Counted from the stretch's first letter, positions 28,325-38,676 are shown. The stretch is 64,000 nt of DNA from Paenibacillus sp. TCA20 (GCF_000732325.1 NZ_BBIW01000011.1:1-64000), one strand, 5' to 3'. The notes: a model not told the origin generated them from the sequence alone. Program-made: numbers and translations.

Positions 28325-29233
28325 TCATGGCTGCTTGCGGATGCAGTGCCCTGCGGATGGAAGATGGGCGAGTGTCATACCGCCGATCCAGGCAAGCAAA
28401 CAAACCGCCATATTTAAAGTGGCTGGATTAAACGGCGCAAGGAAGACGGTTATATCTGAGATTGCTGCGCCGATAGCGAGAAGCAGCATGGCTGCAATGT
28501 TGATTATGTAGAGCGCCTTTCGCCTGTGAAATAAGAGGCATAAGATCCCAACAGCAATTTCCAGCAGCCCCGCCACCTGCAGCAAGAGCACCGCATTCGC
28601 CTCCGAACCGATGATCCCCTTTAACAGAGCAAGCTCTTGAGCATCCTGCGAGAGCAGCTTCGGGACCAATCCATGATAAATCCAGGTAAACATCAGACCA
28701 AAGGTAACGATCGCATGAATAAGCAGCTGCCGATAAGATACTTTCGGAGGGATTCCTTTTTCAAGCCAAATCTTAAGAACATCAAAGCTGAGTGCTGTCG
28801 CCCAGCCCATCAATGGTCTGAAGATGATGCGATCAAACCATTTTCCCAGGAAATAAAATCGTGTCTTGTAATCGTATCGGGTTACAAAGCGAATCCCCTG
28901 ATCCTCTTGTATATACCGCCAATATCCTCCACCAGACTGTATAAGCGAGATTGCCTGATCTGAGGAGAATTGCAGGGTCGACATACGTTCTTGGTCCTGA
29001 TGCTTCCCTGGCGTAGTTACACCCTCTCCTTCTATTCGAAGCCCGAATCCGATATTTGTGACGTAGCGAAAACGCTGCTTCTCCTCTTCATCCTGTTTCG
29101 GAATGTACTCAATCTTGGAAAATCGCAGGTCCCATTCCTCATGCTTTGCCGGGTCTTGTGTGGCTCTCCAAATCGATTCCATCTCTGTATGAATGAACGT
29201 TTCAATATAAATCGTCTGATGATCATCAGACAC
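28325..29233 (-). CDS. SRPBCC-DoxX-like fusion membrane protein
   Basis: A 302-residue protein. Residues about 1-150 look like an SRPBCC/polyketide-cyclase-type lipid-binding fold (ETFIHTEMESIWRATQDPAKHEEWD). Residues about 170-300 form a four-helix DoxX-like membrane domain (LLIHAIVTFGLMFTWIYHGL; LLEIAVGILCLLF). The biochemical role is unknown. GTG start with GAGGAGG seven bases before. Cotranscribed with the DUF4166 gene. Confidence 0.75.
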   Translation of the reverse strand: MSDDHQTIYIETFIHTEMESIWRATQDPAKHEEWDLRFSKIEYIPKQDEEEKQRFRYVTNIGFGLRIEGEGVTTPGKHQDQERMSTLQFSSDQAISLIQSGGGYWRYIQEDQGIRFVTRYDYKTRFYFLGKWFDRIIFRPLMGWATALSFDVLKIWLEKGIPPKVSYRQLLIHAIVTFGLMFTWIYHGLVPKLLSQDAQELALLKGIIGSEANAVLLLQVAGLLEIAVGILCLLFHRRKALYIINIAAMLLLAIGAAISDITVFLAPFNPATLNMAVCLLAWIGGMTLAHLPSAGHCIRKQP

Positions 29234-29335
29234 GGTAATGCCTCCTCTTCGAACTTCGTAATATGAAGTATGAGAATTAAATCACAAGTTAATTTATATT
29301 ATAGACGCTGCAATATAGTGTAAAGTTTTCTTTTT

Positions 29336-29453
29336 GAATCAATTTCATAATACCATTAGCTGCTTCAATCAAGAGTATATATAGATCAAAATGATATTGG
29401 TTGTCTATATATACTTTCAATTCTACCTTTTTAAGGATTTATGAAATTGATTC
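29336..29453. repeat. 118-bp MITE-like palindromic element
   Basis: Bounded by perfect 15-bp terminal inverted repeats (29336-29350 and 29439-29453) with a second perfect 11-bp inverted repeat inside (GTATATATAGA 29375-29385 and its complement 29404-29414) around an 18-base loop. It would fold into one long imperfect hairpin. It has no ORF. Its left half recurs at 2693-2740. Confidence 0.85.
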
Positions 29454-29462
29454 TTTTATACT

Positions 29463-29515
29463 AAAAAAAAGAGTTTCTCCGCAGCAGGTCTTACCTGCAA
29501 GCAAGAGAAACTCTT
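29463..29515 (-). terminator. Nested hairpin terminator of the SLH gene
   Basis: Minus strand: GAGTTTCTC pairs with GAGAAACTC around an inner GCAGGT/ACCTGC stem, followed by eight T. Confidence 0.85.
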
Positions 29516-29529
29516 GTTCATCCACCTCG

Positions 29530-32500
29530 TTATATTAGTTCAGAGTTCTGCAGAAGCCGCTCTACAATCGCTGCAACTTCCGCTCTAGTCATATTTGCTT
29601 TTGGAGCAAGCTTTGTCTCACTTCTGCCATTAATTACGCCTGCTTGTACACTTTTCGCAATGCTCATACTTGCCCATTTTGACGCGTCTGGTGCATCCAC
29701 GAAAGTATCAAGCAAAGAAGTATCCGCTGGCAGCGTAGAATTCAGCTCTGTCAGCTCCATTGCCTTCGCAATGATGACCATCGCCTGCTCACGAGTAATT
29801 TGTTCATTCGGACGGAAGGTGCCGTCTCCAAAACCTTGTATAAGTCCAAATTCCGCTGCTGTTATTACAGCACTGTTATACCAGTCTGACATAGCTACAT
29901 CCGTAAAGGATGATGGTAGATTATCACGCCCTAGTCCTAGTCCGCGAACAACAATTGCCGCAAATTCTGCTCGGGTGATGTTCTGATCAGGATTGAACAG
30001 GCCGCTTCCTACTCCATCCACTACCATTCTTGATCCCATATTATTTACGGCAGCTTGTGCCCAGTGACCTTCTACATCACTGAATTCGATAGGATTCCAA
30101 ATTACAGAATAGGAATGACCACTCGTCAAACTATTAATCAGCGCATAATACTTACTGTTAAGCTGTGTGACTTTGGTTGGTACGTGACGTACCGAGCCAT
30201 CTGCATCAACGATGACGCCCGTCGTGATCTTGCTTACGTCTACTCCATCCGGAATAGCGATCATCCGAGTAACAAATTGATTAAATTCAGAAATTTCAAC
30301 GTTCTGATTACCATAAGTGGCACTTACGGAAAAATCAACAGCAGGTGTAATCAAAGTGAATTTGCCGTTTACAGCTGCACTTTCGATCACCTTAAGCATT
30401 TCACGATTGGTCGCTGCAACCTTCACTTCAATTCGAATATCCTGAAGTGCGACGGCTCCAAACTGTTTCGAAATTTCATCAACTCGGATTGCATCTGCAG
30501 GCAGAATATATGCTGCATTTGCTGTCTTGATTTCGAGCTTAGTCTCCATCTTCTCCAGATTTTTGACCGTTTGCCCGGTTAGTTCACCGATCAGTACATC
30601 GGATTCCTTATTAGCGGTAATGGATAAGACTGAACTTGAATCTTCACCTGCAAGCTTATCATTTAGTTTCTGATCATCTAAAGCTACTTTGGTTACGCTT
30701 TGACCATTTTGCTCACTCGTTGATACCGTTCCAACATCCTCTGCCTTGCCGTTCACCAGGATCTCGGCTTCTTTTTGTGGTGCTGGTGCCGGTACTGGAG
30801 TTGGAGCCGGAGCTGGGATGTTTGTTTCGTCTTCGCTTGGCGGTGCAACTGGTACTAACGGTGTCACTGGCTCCGATTCAAGCGAGTGCTCACTGCTTCC
30901 TTTGCCATTAATTGCTGTCACCGTAAAGGTGTAGCTCGTCCCGTTATCCAAGCCTGTCACTGTAATAGGGCTAGTTGTTCCATACACCTTATGGTTTCCT
31001 GGCATGACGGTAACCTCATAACCCGTAATCGGGCTACCTCCATCATCCACAGGAGGAGTAAAGGTAATGATCGCCTGACGATTGCCTGATGTGGCTGTTA
31101 TATTTGTCGCTACTCCAGGAACCGTCATCGGTGTTGCAGTAACCGGTAAGGATGGAGCACTATCACTGCCCGTATTCGTTGCCTTCAGTACAAAATAATA
31201 GGCTTTACCATTCGTTAATCCTGTAATGGTATGACTGTAGACTGAATCTGTTACTGTAGCTACTTCGTTATGGATCGCATCCGGCGATTCACTCATGAAC
31301 ACTTTATATCCCGTTGCCTCGTCTACTCCGTTCCAAGTCAAGGTCACTTCGCCATTGCCAGCTACAGGCTCAAGCAAGGTTGGTGCTCCTGGAGCAGGCG
31401 GTATTGGTGTAACACTTGCAGATGACATCGAAGATAAGGAGTCTCCGGCACGGTTGGTCGCTATTACGGTGAAGGTGTAGGCTGTCCCGTTGTCCAAGCC
31501 CGTTACTTTAATCGGACTGCCCGTACCACTCGCCGTAATACCTCCTGGCTGTGCAGTTACCGTGTAATTCGTAATCGGACTTCCTCCATTGTCCGCAGGT
31601 GCTGTAAAGTTAACTGTCGCTTCACCATCACCTGGAATGGCCGTTACATTCTCAGGTGTACCTGGCTTGTCCGCTACATTGACTGTCGCTGTATCTGTAT
31701 GCCAGCCGTTCACTGTCGTTACCGTAATGACGGCTGTCCCCGGACCAACCGGAGTCACAACTCCGTCAGAATCCACAGTAGCAACACTGTGATTATCCGA
31801 TGTCCACATGATATCTTTATTTGAAGCGTTCTCCGGAGATACAGAAGCCACGAGCGTCTCAGCGTCTCCTCCTACTATAAAGTCAAGACTGTCCTTGTTT
31901 AGTACGACATTCGTAACTGTAATCGTATTGTTTATAATAACGTTCAGATCATAACTTCTTTGAACCGTTCCGTCATTAACAGTTATCGTGAGCGTTGTTC
32001 TTCCATATTGGTCAGGCAATGGCGTTATGATCATCGTTCTTTCTTCTCCAGTGCCTTCGATCACCACATTTTCATTCGGAACAATGGATGGATTAGACGA
32101 TGAGACTGTGACTGTAAGTGAATCACCGTCTACATCCGTTACCTTAAACGCTCTTGTAACAGAGCGATTCAGATCTGTCGTTACCGCTCCAACAAAACCC
32201 TCCGCTTGCTTGTGTGTTGCGTTCACTATTGTTCCATCTTTTCCTGGAGGCGTACTGATGGCATGAGGACTTCCTTGTTCCAGCTTGTAGTGAGCAACTA
32301 AACCCGGCTCCCATCCGGTCAATTTAGCATTCATGCCGCTAATGATTTCTTCCCTGCTCTTGGCCTTGCTCCAGAAGCTTACATCTTTCATTCCGCCATA
32401 ATAATATCCATCTTGACCCCAACCACTTTTGCCTAGCCAGTGATTATGCCGAAGTCTGCCTCCGATCGAGCTTAAATCTGCAGATCCGGAAGCCTTAAGT

Positions 32501-33402
32501 TCACCGTCCCAATAGATATACGCTTTCTTCTCGTACTGACTGTATACTAGTGCGACATGAACCCATTGATTTTGCGGGAAAATTGCTGTCGTAGTAATAT
32601 TGTTTACTGCCCCGATACCAGGCCCATTCGAACCGTTATAAGCAGAGAAGTTCATCTTTCCATTGTCAAACCCTACAAATATATTGTCACTTCCAGGACC
32701 ATTGGAGGATTCGAAAAATCTCATCCAAGTATTAAACTGGTCTACCTTTAGATATCCTTCGACTGTGAAGGAATCGGCGTAAATCGAATTGATGCTGGAT
32801 GGAAGCGTAACGTACTTTCCGTTACCGTTTAAATTAAGATATTCCCCTCCATCTGCCTCCGTTAGGTAAGGCTCATCGTTTACCGGAGTGACACTAATGG
32901 ATGTCGAACCCTGCTCCGCACTGAATGCAGAAGTACCAGAGGTATCGATATTTTTATCGAATGAATTGTAACCTTGCGTTGTATCCCACAGCTTATAGTC
33001 AATACTCGCTTTACCATTCCAATTGGGATTTGGCTTAAAACGAATTTGATCCGAGCTCGATAGCAGAATATAAGCCATTCCACCATCTACTTTCTCAATA
33101 TTGTACCAATAACCCGTATCTGTATTGTAATACTCCCATGTTCCATTAGAGCTGTCCGTACCCATTACAGCAATTCCGGTAGTTTCAGAATTATAGACCT
33201 TTCCAGACAAAAGGGATGCGATGGAAAAAGTCTGACTATTAGTATCCTCCACAATCGGGTGAAGCACCGTCTCTCTATCATCCGTACTCCAACCCATGCC
33301 TGCTACTTGGGCCAAGGCACTCCCACTGTAACCAGTCCCCGATACCGCGATACCAACAGATAGCGTCGTACTTACGGCGATTTTTACAAATTTTCGGTTC
33401 AT
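29530..33402 (-). CDS. SLH-anchored multidomain surface protein (LamG, Big_2, FN3)
   Basis: A 1290-residue secreted cell-wall protein. Order by residue, approximately: signal peptide 1-31; cadherin-like stretch 40-175; LamG/concanavalin-like domain 185-400 (SFTVEGYLKVDQFNTWMRFF, WVHVALVY); another cadherin-like stretch to 490; Big_2 Ig domain 495-580; three FN3 domains 585-855; Pro-rich linker; an unnamed beta-rich region 890-1110; three SLH repeats 1110-1285 (WAQAAVNNMGSRMVVDGVG, NITRAEFAAIVVRGLGL). SLH repeats bind pyruvylated secondary cell-wall polymer. Function of the exposed part is unknown; adhesion or glycan binding is likely. GAGGGGAAGAAACAA precedes the ATG. It lies downstream of a broken two-component system. 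Confidence 0.9.
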   Translation of the reverse strand: MNRKFVKIAVSTTLSVGIAVSGTGYSGSALAQVAGMGWSTDDRETVLHPIVEDTNSQTFSIASLLSGKVYNSETTGIAVMGTDSSNGTWEYYNTDTGYWYNIEKVDGGMAYILLSSSDQIRFKPNPNWNGKASIDYKLWDTTQGYNSFDKNIDTSGTSAFSAEQGSTSISVTPVNDEPYLTEADGGEYLNLNGNGKYVTLPSSINSIYADSFTVEGYLKVDQFNTWMRFFESSNGPGSDNIFVGFDNGKMNFSAYNGSNGPGIGAVNNITTTAIFPQNQWVHVALVYSQYEKKAYIYWDGELKASGSADLSSIGGRLRHNHWLGKSGWGQDGYYYGGMKDVSFWSKAKSREEIISGMNAKLTGWEPGLVAHYKLEQGSPHAISTPPGKDGTIVNATHKQAEGFVGAVTTDLNRSVTRAFKVTDVDGDSLTVTVSSSNPSIVPNENVVIEGTGEERTMIITPLPDQYGRTTLTITVNDGTVQRSYDLNVIINNTITVTNVVLNKDSLDFIVGGDAETLVASVSPENASNKDIMWTSDNHSVATVDSDGVVTPVGPGTAVITVTTVNGWHTDTATVNVADKPGTPENVTAIPGDGEATVNFTAPADNGGSPITNYTVTAQPGGITASGTGSPIKVTGLDNGTAYTFTVIATNRAGDSLSSMSSASVTPIPPAPGAPTLLEPVAGNGEVTLTWNGVDEATGYKVFMSESPDAIHNEVATVTDSVYSHTITGLTNGKAYYFVLKATNTGSDSAPSLPVTATPMTVPGVATNITATSGNRQAIITFTPPVDDGGSPITGYEVTVMPGNHKVYGTTSPITVTGLDNGTSYTFTVTAINGKGSSEHSLESEPVTPLVPVAPPSEDETNIPAPAPTPVPAPAPQKEAEILVNGKAEDVGTVSTSEQNGQSVTKVALDDQKLNDKLAGEDSSSVLSITANKESDVLIGELTGQTVKNLEKMETKLEIKTANAAYILPADAIRVDEISKQFGAVALQDIRIEVKVAATNREMLKVIESAAVNGKFTLITPAVDFSVSATYGNQNVEISEFNQFVTRMIAIPDGVDVSKITTGVIVDADGSVRHVPTKVTQLNSKYYALINSLTSGHSYSVIWNPIEFSDVEGHWAQAAVNNMGSRMVVDGVGSGLFNPDQNITRAEFAAIVVRGLGLGRDNLPSSFTDVAMSDWYNSAVITAAEFGLIQGFGDGTFRPNEQITREQAMVIIAKAMELTELNSTLPADTSLLDTFVDAPDASKWASMSIAKSVQAGVINGRSETKLAPKANMTRAEVAAIVERLLQNSELI

Positions 33403-33490
33403 TTGTTTCTTCCCCTCTATTACTAATTACTCAATTCGACATAATTCTCCTAAATTATACATTTATGCAATAAACAAAAAATAAACAAGT

Positions 33491-33532
33491 AAAAAGGACC
33501 TAGGATAATAGACTTATCACAACAGGTCCTTA
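33491..33532 (-). terminator. Rho-independent terminator after response regulator
   Basis: Minus strand AAGGACCT and AGGTCCTT form a perfect 8-bp stem with a 22-base loop, followed by a T-run. It lies a few bases after the reading-frame end at 33539. Confidence 0.75.
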
Positions 33533-33538
33533 TTTGCA

Positions 33539-34673
33539 TCAATACACAATGGAGCTGATTAAGTTTTTAATAGACGATACCGGTTCGGTTCCTAGTTCTG
33601 TTCTATATAAATCTTCTAGATTCTGATAAAAGCGGAGCGCTTCCTTCTCCCTCCCCAGCTCTAAGTAGACTTTTATTAATTCTCCGCCAATATCCTCACG
33701 AAAAGCGTCTATCTTGATAATTTCCTCATAAAAGTATAGAGAACGCTCGCTTTGATCTGTTTGTCTATAGTGTTTGGCGGCGTATTCAAGCATTTTTATA
33801 TAGTCCTGCTCAAGCTCTAGCCCCCCAGCTGCTTGCCCACTCGTACGTTTTTCCTTTTAGAAATGGTCCGGTATACAGCTTCACGGCTGACTCTGCTTGC
33901 TCAATTTCAAAAATGCGATTATTGCTTTGCTGTTTCATTAAACGATCAAACTCATATATATCACAGGACAAATACCTTTCATCAATACGAATCTCATTTC
34001 TAGTTGCTTGGATAACGGATGCTCCCTGGTAGCAGCCATTAATGGCTTGACGAATGTAATACAAGGTGGAATTCAGATTTTTCCACGCTTTTTCAGGCTC
34101 AAAATTTTTCCACAAGGTATCTATAATTTCTTCTCGGCTGACTGTTCTTTTATGCAGCAAAAAAGCAAATAATTCTTCCGTCTTGGGGCTTCTCATCTTA
34201 ACCCATTCTTTTTGATGACTACTTTGATATACTTTAAAACCGTCAAACATTTCAACCTTCAAGAATAGCTCTGAGGACTCTGCAGGCAAGGTCTTTTCTC
34301 GAACCTTAGTTGAGATGGTTCTCCGGATTTTGTTTAAAGTCACCTCTACTCGCTGTGCCGTGACTGGCTTTAACAAATAATCAAGTGCATTGATTTCGAA
34401 GGCTTGCACGGCATAATCATCGTATCCGGTTACGAAAACGACCTCTATAGATTCATGGTGATGCTTCAGATACTTGGATAGCTCCATTCCGTTTAATTCA
34501 GGCATTGATATATCCAAGAATACGATGTCCACATGATTTGCTTCTATATATTGAAGGGCATCCTTAGAATTTAAATACGTACGTGAAATCTCTATTTCAT
34601 CATGATCCGTCAGCAGCCTTTTTAATCGATTAATAGAGAGCTCTTCATCATCCACAATAACAGCTTGCAGCAT
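33539..34673 (-). pseudogene. Response regulator with BTAD domain, frameshifted
   Basis: The N-terminal 287 residues contain a receiver domain (VDDEE, phosphoacceptor Asp54 in FLDISMPELNG, Lys in LLKPV) and a winged-helix DNA-binding domain (about 140-240). The reading frame stops after WASSWGARA. The rest of a bacterial transcriptional activator (BTAD) domain lies in another frame from 33793 to 33539 (RSLYFYEEIIKIDAFREDIG). The break is in a run of six G on the minus strand (33821-33826). Five G would give WASSWGLELEQDYIKMLEYAAKHY, a normal junction, and a protein of about 377 residues. Cotranscribed with the kinase gene; starts 3 bases after its stop with AGGAG upstream. It is either a sequencing error, a phase switch or decay. 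Confidence 0.85.
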
Positions 34674-34676
34674 TAG

Positions 34677-37600
34677 TTAATTACTCCTTCTCATGTAATC
34701 CGGATGGGCCGGAATGTGGAACATAATTTGTGTCCCGACTCCCTCCGCGCTGATAACCTCAAAGTCAATACCGTAGATCAGTTTGATTCTCTGTCCAATA
34801 TTCCACAGGCCTACACCTTTTGTCTCCGTCTGAGGAGATAGAATCTCCTTAAGCTTCTTCTCACTCATCCCACAGCCATTGTCGGATACGGAAATGAGCA
34901 TTATATGATCCTCCTGCTTCCTCACCATCACATTCACAATTCCTCCACTCGAGCTCGACATCAGCCCATGTCTGATTGCATTCTCGACTAACGGCTGCAG
35001 GATGAGGGGTGGAATTTGAATAAATGGATCCGCGTCAATGTCATACTCTACTTGAATTCGATTGCCAAACCTTGCTCTTTCAATATGGACATAAGCTTCA
35101 ACCAATGCTAATTCTTTCTCAAGCGTAGTGAACGAATCCAGCTGTTTAAAATCAAAGCTGTTTCTTAAGTAACTGGAAAGATGAAGCACCAAGTCTTCCG
35201 CCTGAGAAGGCTCAACGATACATAGCTCAGCAATCGAGTTCAAGGCGTTATATAAGAAGTGAGGCTTAATTTGTGAACGTAAAAAAGCAATTTCTGCTTC
35301 CTTCGCATGTTTTACAGCAGCTTTCATTTTGGTAAGGTTGTTGACCCTAGCAAGCAGTTCCTCTGTCTCAAATGGCTTCCCGACGTAATCATTCGCACCG
35401 TTATCTACAGCAATTCTCATATCTTCCGCCTTATTTCTTGCTGTTAGCATTAATACTGGCAGCTCAAAGAGCGTATATCTTTCTCGGATTTTTGTTAGTA
35501 CCTCATAACCGCTCATATCAGCCATCATAATGTCCAAAATAACAAGATAGAAGCCTTGGTTTTTATCCAGCTCCTGCAGCGCCTGATGTCCATTATTGAC
35601 CGCAACAATCGAATAACCCTTCAGCTTCAAAGCATTGATTATGGATTGCATATTCGCCAAGTCGTCCTCGACGACCAATACGGGTTCTTTAATTTCACCC
35701 TCCAGATATAACGGATATTGAACTTGTAGGTTTAATGACTCATGAGCCTCCACATTATGTTCCTTTGATGCTGTATTCCACTCCACTGAATCTATACCCG
35801 CCTGCGGTAGAGTAAAGGTAAAAACAAATCCTTCTCCTATCGCAGATTCCACTCGAATTCGGCCCCCGTGCAGTTCAACGAGCTTCTTAGTAATACTCAG
35901 ACCGATGCCTATACCGCTTCGATCGTATTTGGAGGATGATTCAATCTGCTCGTAAGCTTGAAATACAAACCGCTCCATACCAGGAGCAATGCCAATTCCG
36001 GTATCTCTAACATGAATGACGACCGTATTTCGATGCATCTCAGCACTTATTTCAACTTCACCTACGTCTGTATACTTCATCGCATTTCCAATCAGATTGT
36101 GTAGAATTTGCAGTAACCGATCAGGATCGGCATAAATATCGGGGAAGGCTTCCGAAATGCTATTTATGAGACGGACGGGCTTGTTCCCGAGTACAAACAT
36201 CTGCAATTTGATAACCGCATCTACAGAAGCTCTCAGATTCATCTTTTTCTTATGAAGTGTTATATCTCCATTCTTCATCTTGGAGTAATCCAACAAATCG
36301 TTAACCAGCATAGTTAATCTTCTACCGCTGTTCTTAACAATGGTTAGATTTTGAATCTGTTGTTCGTTAAGAGGTCCTTCAACACGCTTAATGATAGAAT
36401 CCGTGATACCCACGATTGCACCGAGCGGTGTTTTTAGCTCATGAGATGTATTGATTAAGAAGTCATCCTTGATTTTATCAAGCTTAACCAGCTTGTTCTT
36501 CATCTCTTTCATTTCCTGATATGCTGTGAAAAAACGAAGCACTACAAGAAATATCATAATGATATTAAAAATAACAATGTATAATTGCCCAAGCCATAAC
36601 TCTTCTTTTAGCGAGAACGCAAACAAGAGCAGGTCTAATGAATACAGATTTATAGTCAGCATCCCCAAGAACAACAACATAGAATTTATCCGCTGATTAG
36701 TCGTACTTTTAACGTATAAGGTCCCTGCCCTTACCAGCATCCATAAGAGAAGAAACTCGTAAAATACAATCACATATACTTGAACTAAAGTGTAGCTTTG
36801 GATCGGAAGAAGTACGATGAGCAGTGTAAATAGGCTAAGGACAGTGATCGCTATTTTCGCAGCTCTTCGTGAAATGATATTCTGTTGCAGCTGATTGAAG
36901 AGGGCAACAAGTACGATAAAGTAGGTCATCGAGCTGATATCCTTTATTTTGTAGATCCATTCAAAGGAAAAGCTTGAACCAAACAGTAATAAGACTCTTT
37001 CCCCTACCAGCCCCTGATAGATAGAAAATAGTAAGCATATCAAGGAAAATAGAAGTAATGAATAATCCTTTTTTCCATTCAGCCATGCAGCTATGAAGCA
37101 TACGGCGTATATGACCGCAAGTGTAACCAGGATCGCAATTAAACTGAACTCACGAACGATTAGCTGCTGTTGATGCTCCATCATATGGTTCAGCTCACCA
37201 AAATAAAGGGAAGCAGGAATTCCAGCATTAATATAATCGTAATTTGCTACATGGACTATAATTTCTATATCATCACCAGTGGTTGAAAATCCGCCGATCT
37301 GTGGGATATTGCCTGCTGTATAGTCTGTACTGCGCTGAGAGGGCTTCCCATCAGACAGGAGCTTCTCTCCGTTTATATAAATATCACTTGAAAAACGAAT
37401 ATTCGTTTTTTTATTGCAAACACCATATCATCAGGAACATTGCTCAGCACCATCCGATAAGTCGCATACCCATACGCAGGTAGAGGTTTACCGTTAATAC
37501 GGCTCTCCGTCCAATCGGAAGGTACTTTCATTATCATTCTGGAAACAGCATCTGATGCGCCATGCCTGAAGAAGGAAGGGGGAAGCAACTCCCCCCAATA

Positions 37601-37783
37601 AAACTCCCATTCACCATCCAATTTAATTCTGCCTTCCTGCTCCGGATCCCATCCTGCCAGGTCCATCACTCCGTTATGCACTTGTATGTCTTGCCGTGTT
37701 TCATTGGTGATAAGAATGGATATGGGAATCAAAGAAAGTAGGACAATAGCAATAATAGAAATCGTTAACCATCTTTTATACAA
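34677..37783 (-). pseudogene. Hybrid sensor kinase (7TMR-DISM type), frameshifted
   Basis: Two reading frames make one protein of about 1035 residues. The first (37783-37373) has a signal/TM helix and the start of an extracellular jelly-roll (LDGEWEFYWGELLPPSFF), ending early. The rest continues in another frame with seven TM helices, HisKA (NTSHELKTPLGAIVG), HATPase (LHNLIGNAMKYTD, GIGIGLSITKKLVELHGG), a receiver domain (ILDIMMADMSG) and a second, LytS-type kinase module (QIKPHFLYNALNSI, LQPLVENAIRHG). The break is a run of seven A on the minus strand (37406-37412); eight A would join AIKK to TNIRFSSDIYINGE. An internal start (37184) could still make a protein without the extracellular sensor. 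Partner of the response regulator behind it. Confidence 0.85.
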
Positions 37784-37844
37784 ATAGTCCGCTCCTTCGC
37801 TGTCATGTCACCTATTTATCGGCAATTAAAGAGCTTTGAATTAA

Positions 37845-37898
37845 TAAAAAAGAGCCCCTTTGATAACAGCACTGCTGCTTATCAAAAGAAACTCTTTA
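37845..37898 (-). terminator. Long hairpin terminator of the DUF6509 gene
   Basis: Minus strand: AAGAG/CTCTT and TTTGATAA/TTATCAAA pairs form an interrupted stem, followed by six T. Confidence 0.8.
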
Positions 37899-37938
37899 TC
37901 ATCATAAACCTATTCAATTACAGGCTTGCTCTTCTCGA

Positions 37939-38229
37939 CTAGATTTCTGCCAGCTTCTCCTTACAGAACGCATCAAGGGAAGCAAGCTCATCCTCCTCCA
38001 GATCAAAATCCAAATATCGATCTGTTACGCTCTCGTACAACTCATATTTAACGATACTGGAATCCGTATCGCTGGTTCTATAGATCACTCGAATGTACAC
38101 CCCATTCTCGGAGTACAGCTCATCATCTTCTTCCACGTCAAGATCAATATGGAATTCATAACGAGTCCCCGCTAGAATGCCAAACGGATCTTTAATCTCT
38201 TCAAATCTGTAGCTACTCATTTCAAGCAT
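37939..38229 (-). CDS. DUF6509 family small acidic protein
   Basis: 96 residues, strongly acidic (HIDLDVEEDDELYSENGVYI, YLDFDLEEDELASLDAFC), no membrane segment. Resembles DUF6509 proteins of Bacillales, of unknown function. GAGGATG lies 13 bases before the first ATG, which is far; the ATG three codons later is an alternative. A small ORF lies 79 bases upstream on the same strand. Confidence 0.7.
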   Translation of the reverse strand: MLEMSSYRFEEIKDPFGILAGTRYEFHIDLDVEEDDELYSENGVYIRVIYRTSDTDSSIVKYELYESVTDRYLDFDLEEDELASLDAFCKEKLAEI

Positions 38230-38307
38230 TGCTGCTGCTCATCCTCTCTACCTTTGTGACGCTTTATTATATCAGGACACACCTGAAATCGTAAGAGTCA
38301 ATCCTTC

Positions 38308-38484
38308 TTATTCATTCTTTTCGCTTTCATGCGATAAATATACGGGCTTAAGTATTTTTTTGCAAGAAGTCTGCTGGTTCTTCTGTTCATCTATGTAATC
38401 TATCACTTTCTCATGATTCATTCCTAGCTGCTCCATAATCTTCTCAATATCAACACGAATGGGATAACGATCACGGTTATGCAA
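38308..38484 (-). CDS. Small hypothetical protein (58 residues)
   Basis: A TTG-started frame preceded by AGGAGGCGGAGGG, one of the best ribosome sites in the region (AGGAGG is 10 bases before TTG, GGAGGG 3). The product begins MHNRDRYPIRVDIEKIME and is helical and charged, with no membrane segment. I do not recognise it. It precedes the DUF6509 gene on the same strand and is divergent from the acetyltransferase. The unusual TTG and lack of homology evidence keep confidence moderate. Confidence 0.5.
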   Translation of the reverse strand: MHNRDRYPIRVDIEKIMEQLGMNHEKVIDYIDEQKNQQTSCKKILKPVYLSHESEKNE

Positions 38485-38676
38485 CTGCCCTCCGCCTCCT
38501 CTATTAGATCTTCAAATATCTTCATTGTTCCAAATGATCGACTCTTCACAGTATACGAGCTCAAAGTGACAACAGTGTGTCACTATTTTCTGCTGGAAAT
38601 TTGAATTAACTACAGTCTTTTTCCTCAATCTCCGATATACTTTAAATATGACAACACGCCAGCAGGAGGAAGAAAG

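Noticed and set aside
2693-29453. Island as an integrated prophage or integrative element
   Set aside because: No integrase, phage structural, conjugation or replication gene lies between the repeats, and there is no tRNA gene at either end.
30600-31900. Internal DNA repeats of the SLH gene as a CRISPR or satellite array
   Set aside because: They are the similar codons of successive fibronectin type III domains in one open reading frame.
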